From CAIKBL01 sp050247235 (lineage in GTDB: Bacteria; Pseudomonadota; Gammaproteobacteria; Ga0077536): DNA of 64,000 nt. A program made the translations under genes and the position numbers. The notes under the pieces are model-generated. The model was not told where the DNA came from, searched no databases, and was given only the letters and a program-made list of their open reading frames with translations. This document shows, in pieces, positions 39,350-48,132 of the stretch. Location: positions 40,460 through 104,459 of the forward strand of contig JBFWUN010000010.1 of NCBI GenBank assembly GCA_050247235.1, given 5' to 3'. Position 1 is the first letter of the stretch. The number at the start of each line of letters is the position of its first letter.

Positions 39350-42277
39350 ATGCAGTGCCGGAATGTGCGCGGGATTGGAGCGGCACTGGCGGTCTGCGGC
39401 ATGCTGGTGATGTCCCGCGTCCAGGCTTCCCCGCCGCAGGCCCTGCTCGTGCTCGCGAAGGACGAGCCCTGGTTCCATGCTGCCTACGCGGACATCGGCC
39501 CGGCGACCGGGAACGGCCCCGCGCCCGCCTACCAGGATGCGGTGGACTACCCTGGCTATTTCCACCCTCGGCAATGCTACCGCTACCAGGACGCGGCCCC
39601 GGAAGCCGCGGCGATCTTCGCACCCGTCGGCCTGGGCGCCGGTCCCCATGAACATTACTGCACAGGCGTGCTCGATGACGCGTGGAGCGGGAACTTCCTG
39701 AACTGGGCCACGATGACGCGCATGGACCTGTTGCGGCAGACCCTGTACGGCGGCACGCGCGCGGCAATTGCGAATGGCGACACCGCCACCAGCACCATTC
39801 TCGAACGCGCCCATCTGCCGGCGGACGGCCACGCGTTCGCGCAGTACTACAACGGCGCCGACATCGACGCACTCGTCCCGTTCGCCGGTCTCAAGGTTGA
39901 TGCCGCGAACGGCGGCGACGGGGACGGGGTCGACGACGCTGACGAAGGCATCACGCTGTGCAATGTCTCGTACAAGTCTGCCGGCAGTTCTCAAGGCACT
40001 ACGGGCCCCACGCCCGTGGAAGTGCCCCACCCCGCGCCGATGCTGCGCGTGGTCCGCGAGAATTTCCGGCTGTGGGACGCGAACGAACGTCGCCAGTGCA
40101 CGTGGGACGACGAGCACGGCGACAACGGCAACGGCAACTTCTCCGGGCAGTCCGGCCTGTTCGCGGGCAGCAGCGATCCGCCCGCTGCCAAGATTCTCGC
40201 CACGCCCGCCGGCACGCGCGATCACGTGGTGCGCATTGCGGCATGCGTCCCCGCGTTCTTCGATCCGGACACCAACGTCCAGCGCTGTACGGCGTACGGT
40301 ACGAATCTGAAGCCGGAAGGTGTGCTGCAGGCGCAGGGCCTGAACGGCGCACTCGCATTCGGCCTGGTGACGACGAGTTACGCGCGAAATCAGTCCGGGG
40401 GCGTGCTGCGCAAGCGCATGGGATCGCTGACCGACGAGGTTGATCCCGCGAACGGCACGTTCCTCCCGAAGACCGGTGGTCAGCCCGGCATCATTCGCAC
40501 GCTGAACGCACTGCGCGTGTTCGGGTATGCCTACAACAACGGCACTTACGGTGCCGATTCCACCGATCGCACGGCGGGCGGCGAGAACTGCACGTTCCAG
40601 GTGATCGGTTTCCCGGAAGGCCAGTGCCGCAGCTGGGGCAATCCCGTGTCCGAACTGTACCTGGAGGCTCTGCGCTACTTCACACTCGGTACCGGTCGGG
40701 CGCCGACCCCGGCGTTCGACGCCAATGATTCAGCGTCGATGGCGGGCGTCGTGCCGGATGCGTGGAACGCGGATCCGTTAGTGGGGACCGACCCCCGGCC
40801 TTCGCTCAACATCGTGCTGCTGAACGCCGCACCGGGCACCCATGATCACGACCAGACGAATGGTCTCAGCGCACTGATCGGCGACGTGACAACGCTCACC
40901 GACGCCGTGGGCGCGGGAGAAGCGCTGCACGGAGCGTCCGTGCAGGTGGGTGCGATCGACGCGTTCGGCAACGAGTTCTGCACCCCCAAGAACCTCACGT
41001 CGCTCGGTGCCGCGCGCGGCCCCTGCCCGTGGCAGCCCACCGCGAGCGGCGGTTACCACGTGGCGGGGCTCGCCCATTTCGCCCGCACACACGATCTGCG
41101 CGCCGACCTGCCGGACACCCAGCGCGTGCGGACGTTCGCGGTGGAGATGCCGTACAGGCCAGGCACGATCGAGATCCCGCTGGCAAACGGCCGTGTACGG
41201 CTGACGCCGGCGTATCGCCTGCGCAGCGGCGGGAACAACGTCAACGAAGCCGCGAACACACCCGCCGCAGACGGCGGTGGCCGGCTGCTGCGATTGCGCG
41301 TGGTCGTGTCACACCGGGAGGTGGCGGATGCATCGAGCACGGTACCCGCCACCGGCACCGGTCACTTTTACGCGAAGTACTACCTCGCGTGGGACGACAC
41401 TGAACAGGGCGCGGACTTCGACCAGGACGCATGGAGCACGCTGGAGACCCGGGTGGACACCACGGTCTCGCCCGCGACGGTGCGTGTGACGGTGGAGACA
41501 ATCGCGCACTCGACGGTCACCGGCCAGCTGGTCGGTTTCGTGATCGAAGGCACCACGCAGGATGGCTTTCACGCGTACTCGGGTCTGCAGGGCGGCAACT
41601 ACCATGCCGCCACGGGGCTCGATCCGAGTGGCGTACCAGGATGCAGCAACTGTCGGGCGCTGTCGGAAGCGGGCGGCCAGCGCGGACCTCAGGCGCATAC
41701 CTTCACCGTGGCTTCCGCGCCTGCGGATCCGCCGCTGCACCCGCCGCTCCACTATGCTGCCAAGTGGGGAGGGTTCGTGGATCTCGACTGCGACGGCGCG
41801 CCGGGCACCGCCGACGAATGGGATACGCGGGACGCCAACGGCGTGGAACAACCGGGCGGTGACGGCGTGCCGGACACCTACTTCGCGCTGCGGGATGCCG
41901 GCCGGCTCCGGGAGGCGATCGATGCGATCGTCGAACGCATCGTGGGTGAGCCGACATCGTCCGCGCACTGCGACCTCGGCGATCGTGACCAGGACGGGAT
42001 CGGCAATACCGAGGATCCCGATGACGACAACGACGGCATGCCCGATGACTGGGAGACTACGTACGGGCTGAATCCGTTCGAGCCTGCCGATGCGACGTTC
42101 GATCAGGACGATGACGGCGCGACCAACCTGCAGGAATTCTTCCAGGACACCGATCCCAACGTTCCCGATTCACCCGCCGAGTTGCAGATCCCGCTTCTGC
42201 CGCGCCCCGCTGCGCTGCTCCTCGGCCTGACGCTGGTGGTCGTGGCGTCGCGCGTGAGGCGCGCCCGGACGCGGTGA
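39350..42277 (+). CDS. PilY1-like surface protein with calcium-binding repeats and C-terminal anchor
   Basis: A 975-residue protein with a signal peptide (cleavage about VQA-SP). The N-terminal part has the PilY1-type segment GNFLNWATMTRMDLLRQTLYGG and the extended surface region found in such proteins (cysteine-containing, with several Asn/Asp-rich loops). Near the C-terminus there are thrombospondin type-3-like calcium repeats: DRDQDGIGN, DPDDDNDGMPDDWE and DQDDDGATNLQEF. The tail LPRPAALLLGLTLVVV plus a basic end looks like a sorting or membrane anchor. I do not see the C-terminal beta-propeller that PilY1/PilC proteins use in type IV pili. A role in adhesion or calcium-dependent attachment is inferred. 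The ATG at 39350 follows GGGAGGA. Confidence 0.75.
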   Translation: MQCRNVRGIGAALAVCGMLVMSRVQASPPQALLVLAKDEPWFHAAYADIGPATGNGPAPAYQDAVDYPGYFHPRQCYRYQDAAPEAAAIFAPVGLGAGPHEHYCTGVLDDAWSGNFLNWATMTRMDLLRQTLYGGTRAAIANGDTATSTILERAHLPADGHAFAQYYNGADIDALVPFAGLKVDAANGGDGDGVDDADEGITLCNVSYKSAGSSQGTTGPTPVEVPHPAPMLRVVRENFRLWDANERRQCTWDDEHGDNGNGNFSGQSGLFAGSSDPPAAKILATPAGTRDHVVRIAACVPAFFDPDTNVQRCTAYGTNLKPEGVLQAQGLNGALAFGLVTTSYARNQSGGVLRKRMGSLTDEVDPANGTFLPKTGGQPGIIRTLNALRVFGYAYNNGTYGADSTDRTAGGENCTFQVIGFPEGQCRSWGNPVSELYLEALRYFTLGTGRAPTPAFDANDSASMAGVVPDAWNADPLVGTDPRPSLNIVLLNAAPGTHDHDQTNGLSALIGDVTTLTDAVGAGEALHGASVQVGAIDAFGNEFCTPKNLTSLGAARGPCPWQPTASGGYHVAGLAHFARTHDLRADLPDTQRVRTFAVEMPYRPGTIEIPLANGRVRLTPAYRLRSGGNNVNEAANTPAADGGGRLLRLRVVVSHREVADASSTVPATGTGHFYAKYYLAWDDTEQGADFDQDAWSTLETRVDTTVSPATVRVTVETIAHSTVTGQLVGFVIEGTTQDGFHAYSGLQGGNYHAATGLDPSGVPGCSNCRALSEAGGQRGPQAHTFTVASAPADPPLHPPLHYAAKWGGFVDLDCDGAPGTADEWDTRDANGVEQPGGDGVPDTYFALRDAGRLREAIDAIVERIVGEPTSSAHCDLGDRDQDGIGNTEDPDDDNDGMPDDWETTYGLNPFEPADATFDQDDDGATNLQEFFQDTDPNVPDSPAELQIPLLPRPAALLLGLTLVVVASRVRRARTR

Positions 42278-42306
42278 TCGGCTCTCCCCGCGGGACTTGT
42301 CGCGGC

Positions 42307-42377
42307 GGTGACCTCGAGGCCTCCGTGTTTCATCTTCCCGCGAACCGCGCAGCACTCCGAGCTTGCCTCGATTCCTG
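42307..42377 (+). repeat. 71-bp direct repeat, copy A
   Basis: This 71-bp segment, starting GGTGACCTCGAGGC and ending CGATTCCTG, matches the segment at 43986-44056 in the same orientation with 59 of 71 identical bases and no gaps. The longest identical block is GTGTTTCATCTTCCCGCGAA. The two copies flank the MscS-family gene. Confidence 0.85.
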
Positions 42378-42423
42378 TTCGCGATGGGCTTGTCCGGGTG
42401 TGCGCGCCGATTCAATCGCCGCC

Positions 42424-43719
42424 TCAGTCCTGCAGTATCCGCACTTCGCGCTGCGGAAAGGGAATCTCGATGTTCTCCTCACGCAGCGCGCGCCATAGTG
42501 CAAGGAGCAGATCGGCCCCCACGCGGTTACGGCCATCGTCGATCCCCTCCATCCAGAACTCCACCAGGATCTCGATCCCGGAATCGCCAAATGCACGGAT
42601 CTCCGCGTCGGGCTGTTGCTCCAGTGGCACCTCGGGGCCGCTTATCACCTGCGGATGCGCGGCGACCACTTCACGGACCCGCGGTAACAGCCGGTCGAGA
42701 TCGGTGCGGTAAGCGACGGAGAAAGTCAGGCTGTGGCGCTGCCTGGTGTCGGCATGGGTCCAGTTGATGAAACTGGTGGTGACGAACGTCTCGTTCGGCA
42801 CCATGATGCCCTTGCCATCAAAGGTCTTCAGCACCGCGTACCGCATGTTGAGTTCCACCAAGGTGCCCGCGCGGCCGCCGTCCAGTTCGATATAGTCGCC
42901 GAGGGTGATCGAGCGATCGAGGAGAATGATGATGCCCGAGATGAAGTTCGACGCGATCTGCTGCAGCCCGAAGCCGAGTCCCACTCCCAGCGCGCCGCCG
43001 AATACCGCGAGTGCGGTCAAGTTGATACCCATCACCTGCAGTACCAGCAGGCCGATCACGATGAACAGCGCGATCTCGAACAGCTTCGCGAACACTTCGC
43101 GGGTGCCGGCGTCGAGCGGCAGCTGGGTGCGGATGACCTGCTTGCCGGCGACATTGGACATCCGCCCCAGCCAGAACAGCACGCTACCGAAAATCAGCGT
43201 GCGCAACAGGGCATAGAGCGATACATGGATATTGCCGACCTCGAGTGAAATGCCGTCGAGGTAGCCGGTGACGTCATCCAGCCAGCCGAACACGTGCAGC
43301 GCGGCGACCGGGATCCCGACCCAGCGCGCGAGTGCGACCAGCCAGGAATTGCGGATGAAGCGTTCCGCGATCGCCACAAGCAGCACGATCGCCGCGATGC
43401 TCTGCGCCAGGCGCACCAGCCAGCTCTGTGCGACGTAGTGCGATGCAAGAGTCACCGCGATGCCGAGCAGGAAGACCAGCAGCAGCGGAAACGTGAGCGA
43501 TCGAAGGGCGCCGAGGCCACGTCGCAGCATCGGCAGCGGGTCGGTGACGGCCGCGTTCTGCAAGGCCGCCAGGCGGGGCTTGAACAGCGCGCTCAGCAAG
43601 CCGCTCAACACCAGCGCGACCAGGATCGCGATCCCCTGGCCGAGCAGGCCGGGATTATCGGTCCATCCCCCCAGCGTGTCCTGCAGCCAGGCCGGCAACT
43701 GGGGGAGGTCCGGGGTCAT
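42424..43719 (-). CDS. MscS family small-conductance mechanosensitive channel
   Basis: A 431-residue inner-membrane protein that opens under membrane tension to relieve osmotic stress. About five hydrophobic helices precede the pore helix, whose signature reads AVFGGALGVGLGFGLQ then ASNFISGIIILLDRSI. The beta domain follows with ITLGDYIELDGGRAGTLVELNMRYAVLKTFDGKGIMVPN, then the C-terminal alpha/beta region. It is longer than E. coli MscS (286) and has more transmembrane helices, as in YbdG-like members. The start at 43719 is preferred over an ATG 45 bases upstream. It is bracketed by the two 71-bp repeats. Confidence 0.92.
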   Translation of the reverse strand: MTPDLPQLPAWLQDTLGGWTDNPGLLGQGIAILVALVLSGLLSALFKPRLAALQNAAVTDPLPMLRRGLGALRSLTFPLLLVFLLGIAVTLASHYVAQSWLVRLAQSIAAIVLLVAIAERFIRNSWLVALARWVGIPVAALHVFGWLDDVTGYLDGISLEVGNIHVSLYALLRTLIFGSVLFWLGRMSNVAGKQVIRTQLPLDAGTREVFAKLFEIALFIVIGLLVLQVMGINLTALAVFGGALGVGLGFGLQQIASNFISGIIILLDRSITLGDYIELDGGRAGTLVELNMRYAVLKTFDGKGIMVPNETFVTTSFINWTHADTRQRHSLTFSVAYRTDLDRLLPRVREVVAAHPQVISGPEVPLEQQPDAEIRAFGDSGIEILVEFWMEGIDDGRNRVGADLLLALWRALREENIEIPFPQREVRILQD

Positions 43720-43985
43720 GGTGGCGTTGAACTTCCGCGGGGCGCCGCGAAATCGGCGGGGCAAGGAACGCTCAGTGATTCAGGCACGACAAGTTCCTGG
43801 CTGTTGGGCCGTGGGCCAGGCGAGCCAGACCCGCGGCCACCTGGTGGCTGCGATCATGTGGGTGTGGGCACCACCGAGCTTACACCAACGGGTCGGCCGC
43901 CGGATCCATCCATCCATATGCCGGCCTCAACATCGTCCCTCATGGCGATCCGGATACACGGGTTCCACCACGGGGTGCGTGGAAA

Positions 43986-44056
43986 GGTGACATCGAGGCT
44001 GCGGTGTTTCATCTTCCCGCGAATGGCGCGACACTCCATGCTCGCCCCGATTCCTG
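43986..44056 (+). repeat. 71-bp direct repeat, copy B
   Basis: Second copy of the repeat described at 42307-42377 (59/71 identical). It lies in the 365-bp intergenic stretch 43720-44084 between the divergent mscS-like gene and the small membrane protein gene. I see no other gene in this stretch. Confidence 0.85.
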
Positions 44057-44059
44057 AAC

Positions 44060-44075
44060 GATATCCTGGGATATC
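44060..44075. promoter_or_regulatory. Perfect palindrome just upstream of a start codon
   Basis: GATATCC-TG-GGATATC is a perfect 7-bp inverted repeat with a two-base spacer. It lies nine bases before the ATG of the following small membrane protein, where a ribosome-binding site would be. It could be a repressor operator or a hairpin that hides the translation start. No binding protein is implied by the sequence. Confidence 0.45.
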
Positions 44076-44084
44076 CCCCACCCG

Positions 44085-44474
44085 ATGACCGAATACGAAC
44101 TCACAAACGCCTTCCTCTCCCACGCCGGGCTGCTGCTGACGTACTTCATGGCCTTCGTCTCGGCGACCTCCGCGCTGCTCGTGGTGGCCTATTTCGCCGG
44201 CACCAACCTCCCCGTGCTGCTGAGCCGGGTGGTCGTCGGCATCTATGCGAGCACGTCGCTGTTCCTGATGACGTCCTTCCAGCGACAGTCCGCGCTGTTC
44301 CTCGCGGTGCGCGAGCAGATGCGGCCGCATGTCGACTGGCACACGGCAGTCACTGAACCGGCATGGATTCTCCCGACCATGCTGTGGCTGGGCCTCGCGA
44401 CCATGCTGGCGGTGTTCGCGGGTGGCATCTGGTATTTCTACGCGGCCAGGAACCAGGCCGTTGCCCGCGGCTGA
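44085..44474 (+). CDS. Small membrane protein of unknown function
   Basis: A 129-residue protein with three clear hydrophobic helices: LLLTYFMAFVSATSALLVVAYF, the VVVGIYASTSLFLMTSF region, and LWLGLATMLAVFAGGIWYFY near the C-terminus. Charged residues are few. I recognise no family. It starts after the perfect palindrome at 44060 and stands alone; the AraC gene beyond lies on the opposite strand. Codon use is like its neighbours, so it is probably a real gene. Confidence 0.7.
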   Translation: MTEYELTNAFLSHAGLLLTYFMAFVSATSALLVVAYFAGTNLPVLLSRVVVGIYASTSLFLMTSFQRQSALFLAVREQMRPHVDWHTAVTEPAWILPTMLWLGLATMLAVFAGGIWYFYAARNQAVARG

Positions 44475-44616
44475 GGTCAGGAGGATTACACCCAGGCGAA
44501 GTCCCGGGGGATTGACCCGACCGTCTTGAACGCTCTCGGTCCGCGCCATCACCCTCTTCCCGAGGCACGAAAACGATGCCGTGGCAGTTCGGGTTCTCGC
44601 GATACCGCGCCACGCG

Positions 44617-45600
44617 CTAAGCGTCGAATGACATAGCCTGAGACGGAATCGCACCCTGCGCGCGCCGGAACCGCGCCGGCGGCGCGCCATATCGGGCGCG
44701 GAACACCCGCGTGAAGTGCGCCGCGCTGTTGAAACCCCACGCGAACGCGATGTCGCTGACCGAACGGTGGCGGCGGAGTGGGTCCAGCAGTTCCTCGCGG
44801 CAGCGCGCCAGCCGCTGATCGAGCAGCAGCGCGCGGAGCGTGGTGCCGGAGGCGCGCAGGAGTTCGCGCACGTAGCGTGGAGACATGCGCAGCGCGTGGG
44901 CAATTGTCCGCGCATCCAGATCCGGATCCGCGAGGTGTTCATGCACGTAGCCCAGTACGCGGGCCTGCTGTGCGGCGCGCGTGCCGATCGCAGGAACCGC
45001 AGGACTCGCCAGCGCGACGTCCGAGAGGGTCTCGAGCATGTCGAGCAGGAGCCGCGCCATACGGCCCCGTTCGCCCTCCGACAGTCGGTCGGCGTGCGTG
45101 AAGATGCCGTCGAGAAACGACCGTCCGATCGCGGTTGAACCGACGCCGGCGCGCGCGACGATGCCGCGGCAGTGCGTGTCGACCAGCGGCCCATGCGCCA
45201 GCAGCGGCGCGGGCAACGCCACGACCCGCAGACGCATCGCCTGCGGGAACTGCATCGCGAAGCACTGGCGGGGCGACAGGAACAGGAGATCACCGGGTGC
45301 CAGCGTCAGGCAGCTGGCCGTGTCGGTGTAGAGACACTCCCCCTCGATCGGCATCACCGCGAGAATCGTCGCCGCGGAGCCGCGGCGCGCGATCTCGGGG
45401 CCACGCCGGACGTCGTGCGCCGGCGCGCTGAAGTCATACAGTCGGAGCGGGCCGAGTGCGTGCTGCGCGAGTCGGCCGATGAACCTGCCCCGCAGCGGGG
45501 CTTCCATCTCGAATCGCATGAAGGCCGCGCCGACCCGCGCGCGCCACGCACTCAGTCCGACGGCGTCCGCCATTCCCGTCCCATCCCATTCCATTTGCAT
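44617..45600 (-). CDS. AraC family transcriptional regulator
   Basis: A 327-residue regulator. The C-terminal third holds the double helix-turn-helix: VLGYVHEHLADPDLDARTIAHALRMSPRYVRELLRASGTTL in the first half and RSVSDIAFAWGFNSAAHFTRVFRARYGAPPARFR in the second, close to AraC consensus. The N-terminal part resembles the AraC-binding-like domain (CupA-like, FLSPRQCFAMQFP) of regulators with a substrate-binding cupin. The start is uncertain: ATGs at 45600 and 45648 are both possible. It diverges from the metallo-beta-lactamase/SnoaL gene with a 126-bp intergenic region, so it may control that gene; this is inference from position. Confidence 0.9.
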   Translation of the reverse strand: MQMEWDGTGMADAVGLSAWRARVGAAFMRFEMEAPLRGRFIGRLAQHALGPLRLYDFSAPAHDVRRGPEIARRGSAATILAVMPIEGECLYTDTASCLTLAPGDLLFLSPRQCFAMQFPQAMRLRVVALPAPLLAHGPLVDTHCRGIVARAGVGSTAIGRSFLDGIFTHADRLSEGERGRMARLLLDMLETLSDVALASPAVPAIGTRAAQQARVLGYVHEHLADPDLDARTIAHALRMSPRYVRELLRASGTTLRALLLDQRLARCREELLDPLRRHRSVSDIAFAWGFNSAAHFTRVFRARYGAPPARFRRAQGAIPSQAMSFDA

Positions 45601-45726
45601 GCCCCGCGCTCCGCTCGAAGGTCCTGCGTGGACTGCCGGCCCGGTCAATCACCCGTGCCGCCGGGGGCAAGACGCCCGTCGTTGCGTTCTTATACTCCGG
45701 AGCGGTCAAACGGAGGAAGCGCCCTG

Positions 45727-47085
45727 ATGATCGCTGAAACCCGACCCGCGTCACGCCTGGCGGCGAGCGCCCTGCTATGGCTGTGCAGCCTCGGCTGCAT
45801 TGCTTCCCCGCTCACGGTGGACGTGTTCACTGCCCGCATGAGCGGCATCGCCGAGAACGCGTACCTGCTGCTGGGCACGCAGGATGCGGTGCTTATCGAC
45901 GCCCCGTGGCTGCGCACGGACGGTGAAGCGCTTGCCAAACGGATTGTCGCGTCCGGTCGCAGGCTGCGGTCCGTGCTCATCACGCACGGCCATCCCGATC
46001 ACTACATGGGACTGGCGCCCGTGATCGCGCGCTTCCCCGACGCCAAGGTACTCGCACGACCCGACGTCCGGCGCGAGATTGTCACGGAGTTCCGCGCCAA
46101 GTCGCGCCACTGGCAACCGGTCTACGGTGACCAGCTGCCGCGCGAACCGGTGGTGCCGGAGCCCTTCACCGGTGAACGGACGTTGCTGGAGGGTGAGGAG
46201 ATCGTGTGGATCGACATGCCGCCGGCCGAGACCCTGCACGCGACCGCGTTCCACGTACCCTCGCTGCGCGCCGTGTTCGGCGGCGACGTGGTGTTCTCCG
46301 GCATGCACGCCTACTTCGCGGACCTGGACAACCCAGAAGGCTGGACCGGGGCGCTCGAACAGCTGCGCGACCTTGCGCCCAAGGAGGTCTACCCCGGCCA
46401 CGGCCCGCCGGGTGACGCGTCGCTGCTCGACCGGGCAATCGAGTACATGCGCGAATATGCATCGGTCGCCGCCGTCGGCGTTCCGCTGCCCGAGATCGTG
46501 CGCCACATGACGGAACGGTTCCCGGCGCTGCAGGCACCCGAGATCCTCTGGTGGACGCGCGGGCCCGGCTTCGGCGCATTCGGGCCGCGCACCCACGGGG
46601 TCCCCGCCGAGGTGCTGGATCACCTGCCCGAGCGGCTGGCGTATCCCACGCAGGGCAGCGGCTGCAGCGCCACGCAGCGTCATCTCGTGTCGCGCCTGTT
46701 CCACGCGGGGTTCACCGGGGCTGACATGGCCGTGCTGGACGAAGTGCTCAGTCCTGCCTTCGAATTCCACGATCCGAATTTCCCGCCGGGAATCGCCGGG
46801 CTGAAGGCGCTCGTGACCAGGAACAACGCGAGCTTCGCGGGCTGGCACTTCGAACTCCATGACCAGTTCTGCGACGGTGACCGGGTCGCGGTGCGCTGGC
46901 GCGGCCGCGGCCGGCATGTCGGCTCGTTCATGGGTGAGACGCCGACGCAGAGGGAAATCGAACTGACGGGCATCTCGATTTACCGGGTGGAAGACGGCCG
47001 GATCGCGGCGGACTGGGTCATGCCGGACAACCTGGGGTTCCTCACCCAGCTCGGGGTCCTGCAGCCGCCGGACCTGTCGCGCTGA
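45727..47085 (+). CDS. Metallo-beta-lactamase-fold hydrolase fused to SnoaL-like domain
   Basis: A 452-residue protein with an N-terminal hydrophobic segment (LAASALLWLCSLGCIA) suggesting export. Residues about 30-240 are a metallo-beta-lactamase domain with the metal motif HGHPDH (87-92), later GGDVVFSGMHAYF and EVYPGHGPP. After a linker (about 250-330) a SnoaL/NTF2-like domain follows: HAGFTGADMAVLDEVLSPAFEFHDPNFPPG and GDRVAVRWRGRGRHVGSFMGE, ending WVMPDNLGFLTQLG. The second domain resembles ester-cyclase-like SnoaL proteins. The combination is unusual; the reaction is unknown. GGAGGAAG precedes the ATG. It is divergent from the AraC regulator. Confidence 0.82.
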   Translation: MIAETRPASRLAASALLWLCSLGCIASPLTVDVFTARMSGIAENAYLLLGTQDAVLIDAPWLRTDGEALAKRIVASGRRLRSVLITHGHPDHYMGLAPVIARFPDAKVLARPDVRREIVTEFRAKSRHWQPVYGDQLPREPVVPEPFTGERTLLEGEEIVWIDMPPAETLHATAFHVPSLRAVFGGDVVFSGMHAYFADLDNPEGWTGALEQLRDLAPKEVYPGHGPPGDASLLDRAIEYMREYASVAAVGVPLPEIVRHMTERFPALQAPEILWWTRGPGFGAFGPRTHGVPAEVLDHLPERLAYPTQGSGCSATQRHLVSRLFHAGFTGADMAVLDEVLSPAFEFHDPNFPPGIAGLKALVTRNNASFAGWHFELHDQFCDGDRVAVRWRGRGRHVGSFMGETPTQREIELTGISIYRVEDGRIAADWVMPDNLGFLTQLGVLQPPDLSR

Positions 47086-47204
47086 CCCGGGGGACGGGGC
47101 TTGCGCAACCCGACCGGGATTGGCAACCATGCCAATGAGCACGCGCCCCACGGCGCCGGCATCCGCCCGCCCGCTGCGCGCGGAACTTCCCGAGGAGGTC
47201 GACG

Positions 47205-47837
47205 ATGCGACTGGTAGGCATGCTCGATTCCCCCTACGTCCGCCGCGTGGCGATCACGTGCGACTGCCTCGGCGTCGCGTTCGTGCACGAACCCCTGTCC
47301 GTGTTCACGACGTTCGAAGCGTTCCAGCGCATCAATCCCGTCGTCAAGGCCCCCACGCTCGTCTGCGACGACGGCGAAGCCATGATGGATTCGTCGCTGA
47401 TCCTGCAGTTCGTCGAAGCCACGTGCAGTCACGGGCGCACGTTGTGGCCTGCCGACGCGCGGGAACGGCAGCACGACTTCCGCGCCGTGAGCCTTGCGCT
47501 CGCGGCGTGCGAGAAGAGCGTGCAGATCGTCTACGAATGCAACCTGCGTCCCCCGGAGGCCCGGTACGCGCCGTGGCTCACGCGGGTGCAGGGGCAGATG
47601 CGCGCGGGCTTCGCGGCGCTCGAACACGAGGTCGCCGCGCGGCCGCATGCATTCGCCGGTGCGAGCCACGCGAGCATCACGGCGGCCGTGGTCTGGCAGT
47701 TCGTGCAGTCGCAGCCCGCGGCGAGCGTGCACGTGGCCGGACACCCCGCGCTGCGCGCGCTCTCGGCGCGCATGGAACAGCTGCCCGTGTTCCTGAAATA
47801 TCCGCCTGCCGGCCCGGGTGTGCCGGCGGCAGACTGA
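47205..47837 (+). CDS. Glutathione S-transferase family protein (1)
   Basis: A 210-residue cytosolic GST-fold protein. The N-terminal thioredoxin-like domain begins MRLVGMLDSPYVRRVAITCDCLG, continues through NPVVKAPTLVCDDGEAMMDSSLILQFVE (the cis-proline and the glutathione-carboxylate-binding acidic-Ser pair), and the helical C-terminal domain follows from about residue 85. The substrate is not predictable. It begins a run of small genes (helix-hairpin-helix protein, nitroreductase-like protein, second GST) on the same strand with short spacing. GAGGAG precedes the ATG. Confidence 0.88.
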   Translation: MRLVGMLDSPYVRRVAITCDCLGVAFVHEPLSVFTTFEAFQRINPVVKAPTLVCDDGEAMMDSSLILQFVEATCSHGRTLWPADARERQHDFRAVSLALAACEKSVQIVYECNLRPPEARYAPWLTRVQGQMRAGFAALEHEVAARPHAFAGASHASITAAVVWQFVQSQPAASVHVAGHPALRALSARMEQLPVFLKYPPAGPGVPAAD

Positions 47838-47856
47838 GCCCGGGGAGGAATCCGGC

Positions 47857-48132
47857 ATGCCGTTCCCGCCGAACGAACGCGCGGCACTGCTCGACGTCAA
47901 GGGTGTCGGCCCGACGGTGATTGCGCGCCTCGAGCAGATGGGCCTGCACTCGCTCGCGCAGCTCAGCGACGCCGGAGTCACGGACATCCTCGCACACGGT
48001 GGCGCCCTCACCGGGTCCACATGCTGGAAGAACAGTCCGCAGGCGCGTGCGGCCATCGAAGCGGCGATCGCGTTCGCGGCAGCACACACTCGCGGCGCAC
48101 CCGGCGCGGCCCACCGGCGCGACCGCCGATGA
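47857..48132 (+). CDS. Small helix-hairpin-helix protein
   Basis: A 91-residue protein with one helix-hairpin-helix motif, VKGVGPTVIARLEQMGLHSLAQLSDAG in short blocks, typical of Cdd1-like and other DNA-associated proteins. The C-terminus is basic. The ATG at 47857 follows GGGGAGGA. Its stop overlaps the start of the nitroreductase-like gene by four bases (ATGA), so the two are translationally coupled. The function is unknown. Confidence 0.75.
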   Translation: MPFPPNERAALLDVKGVGPTVIARLEQMGLHSLAQLSDAGVTDILAHGGALTGSTCWKNSPQARAAIEAAIAFAAAHTRGAPGAAHRRDRR

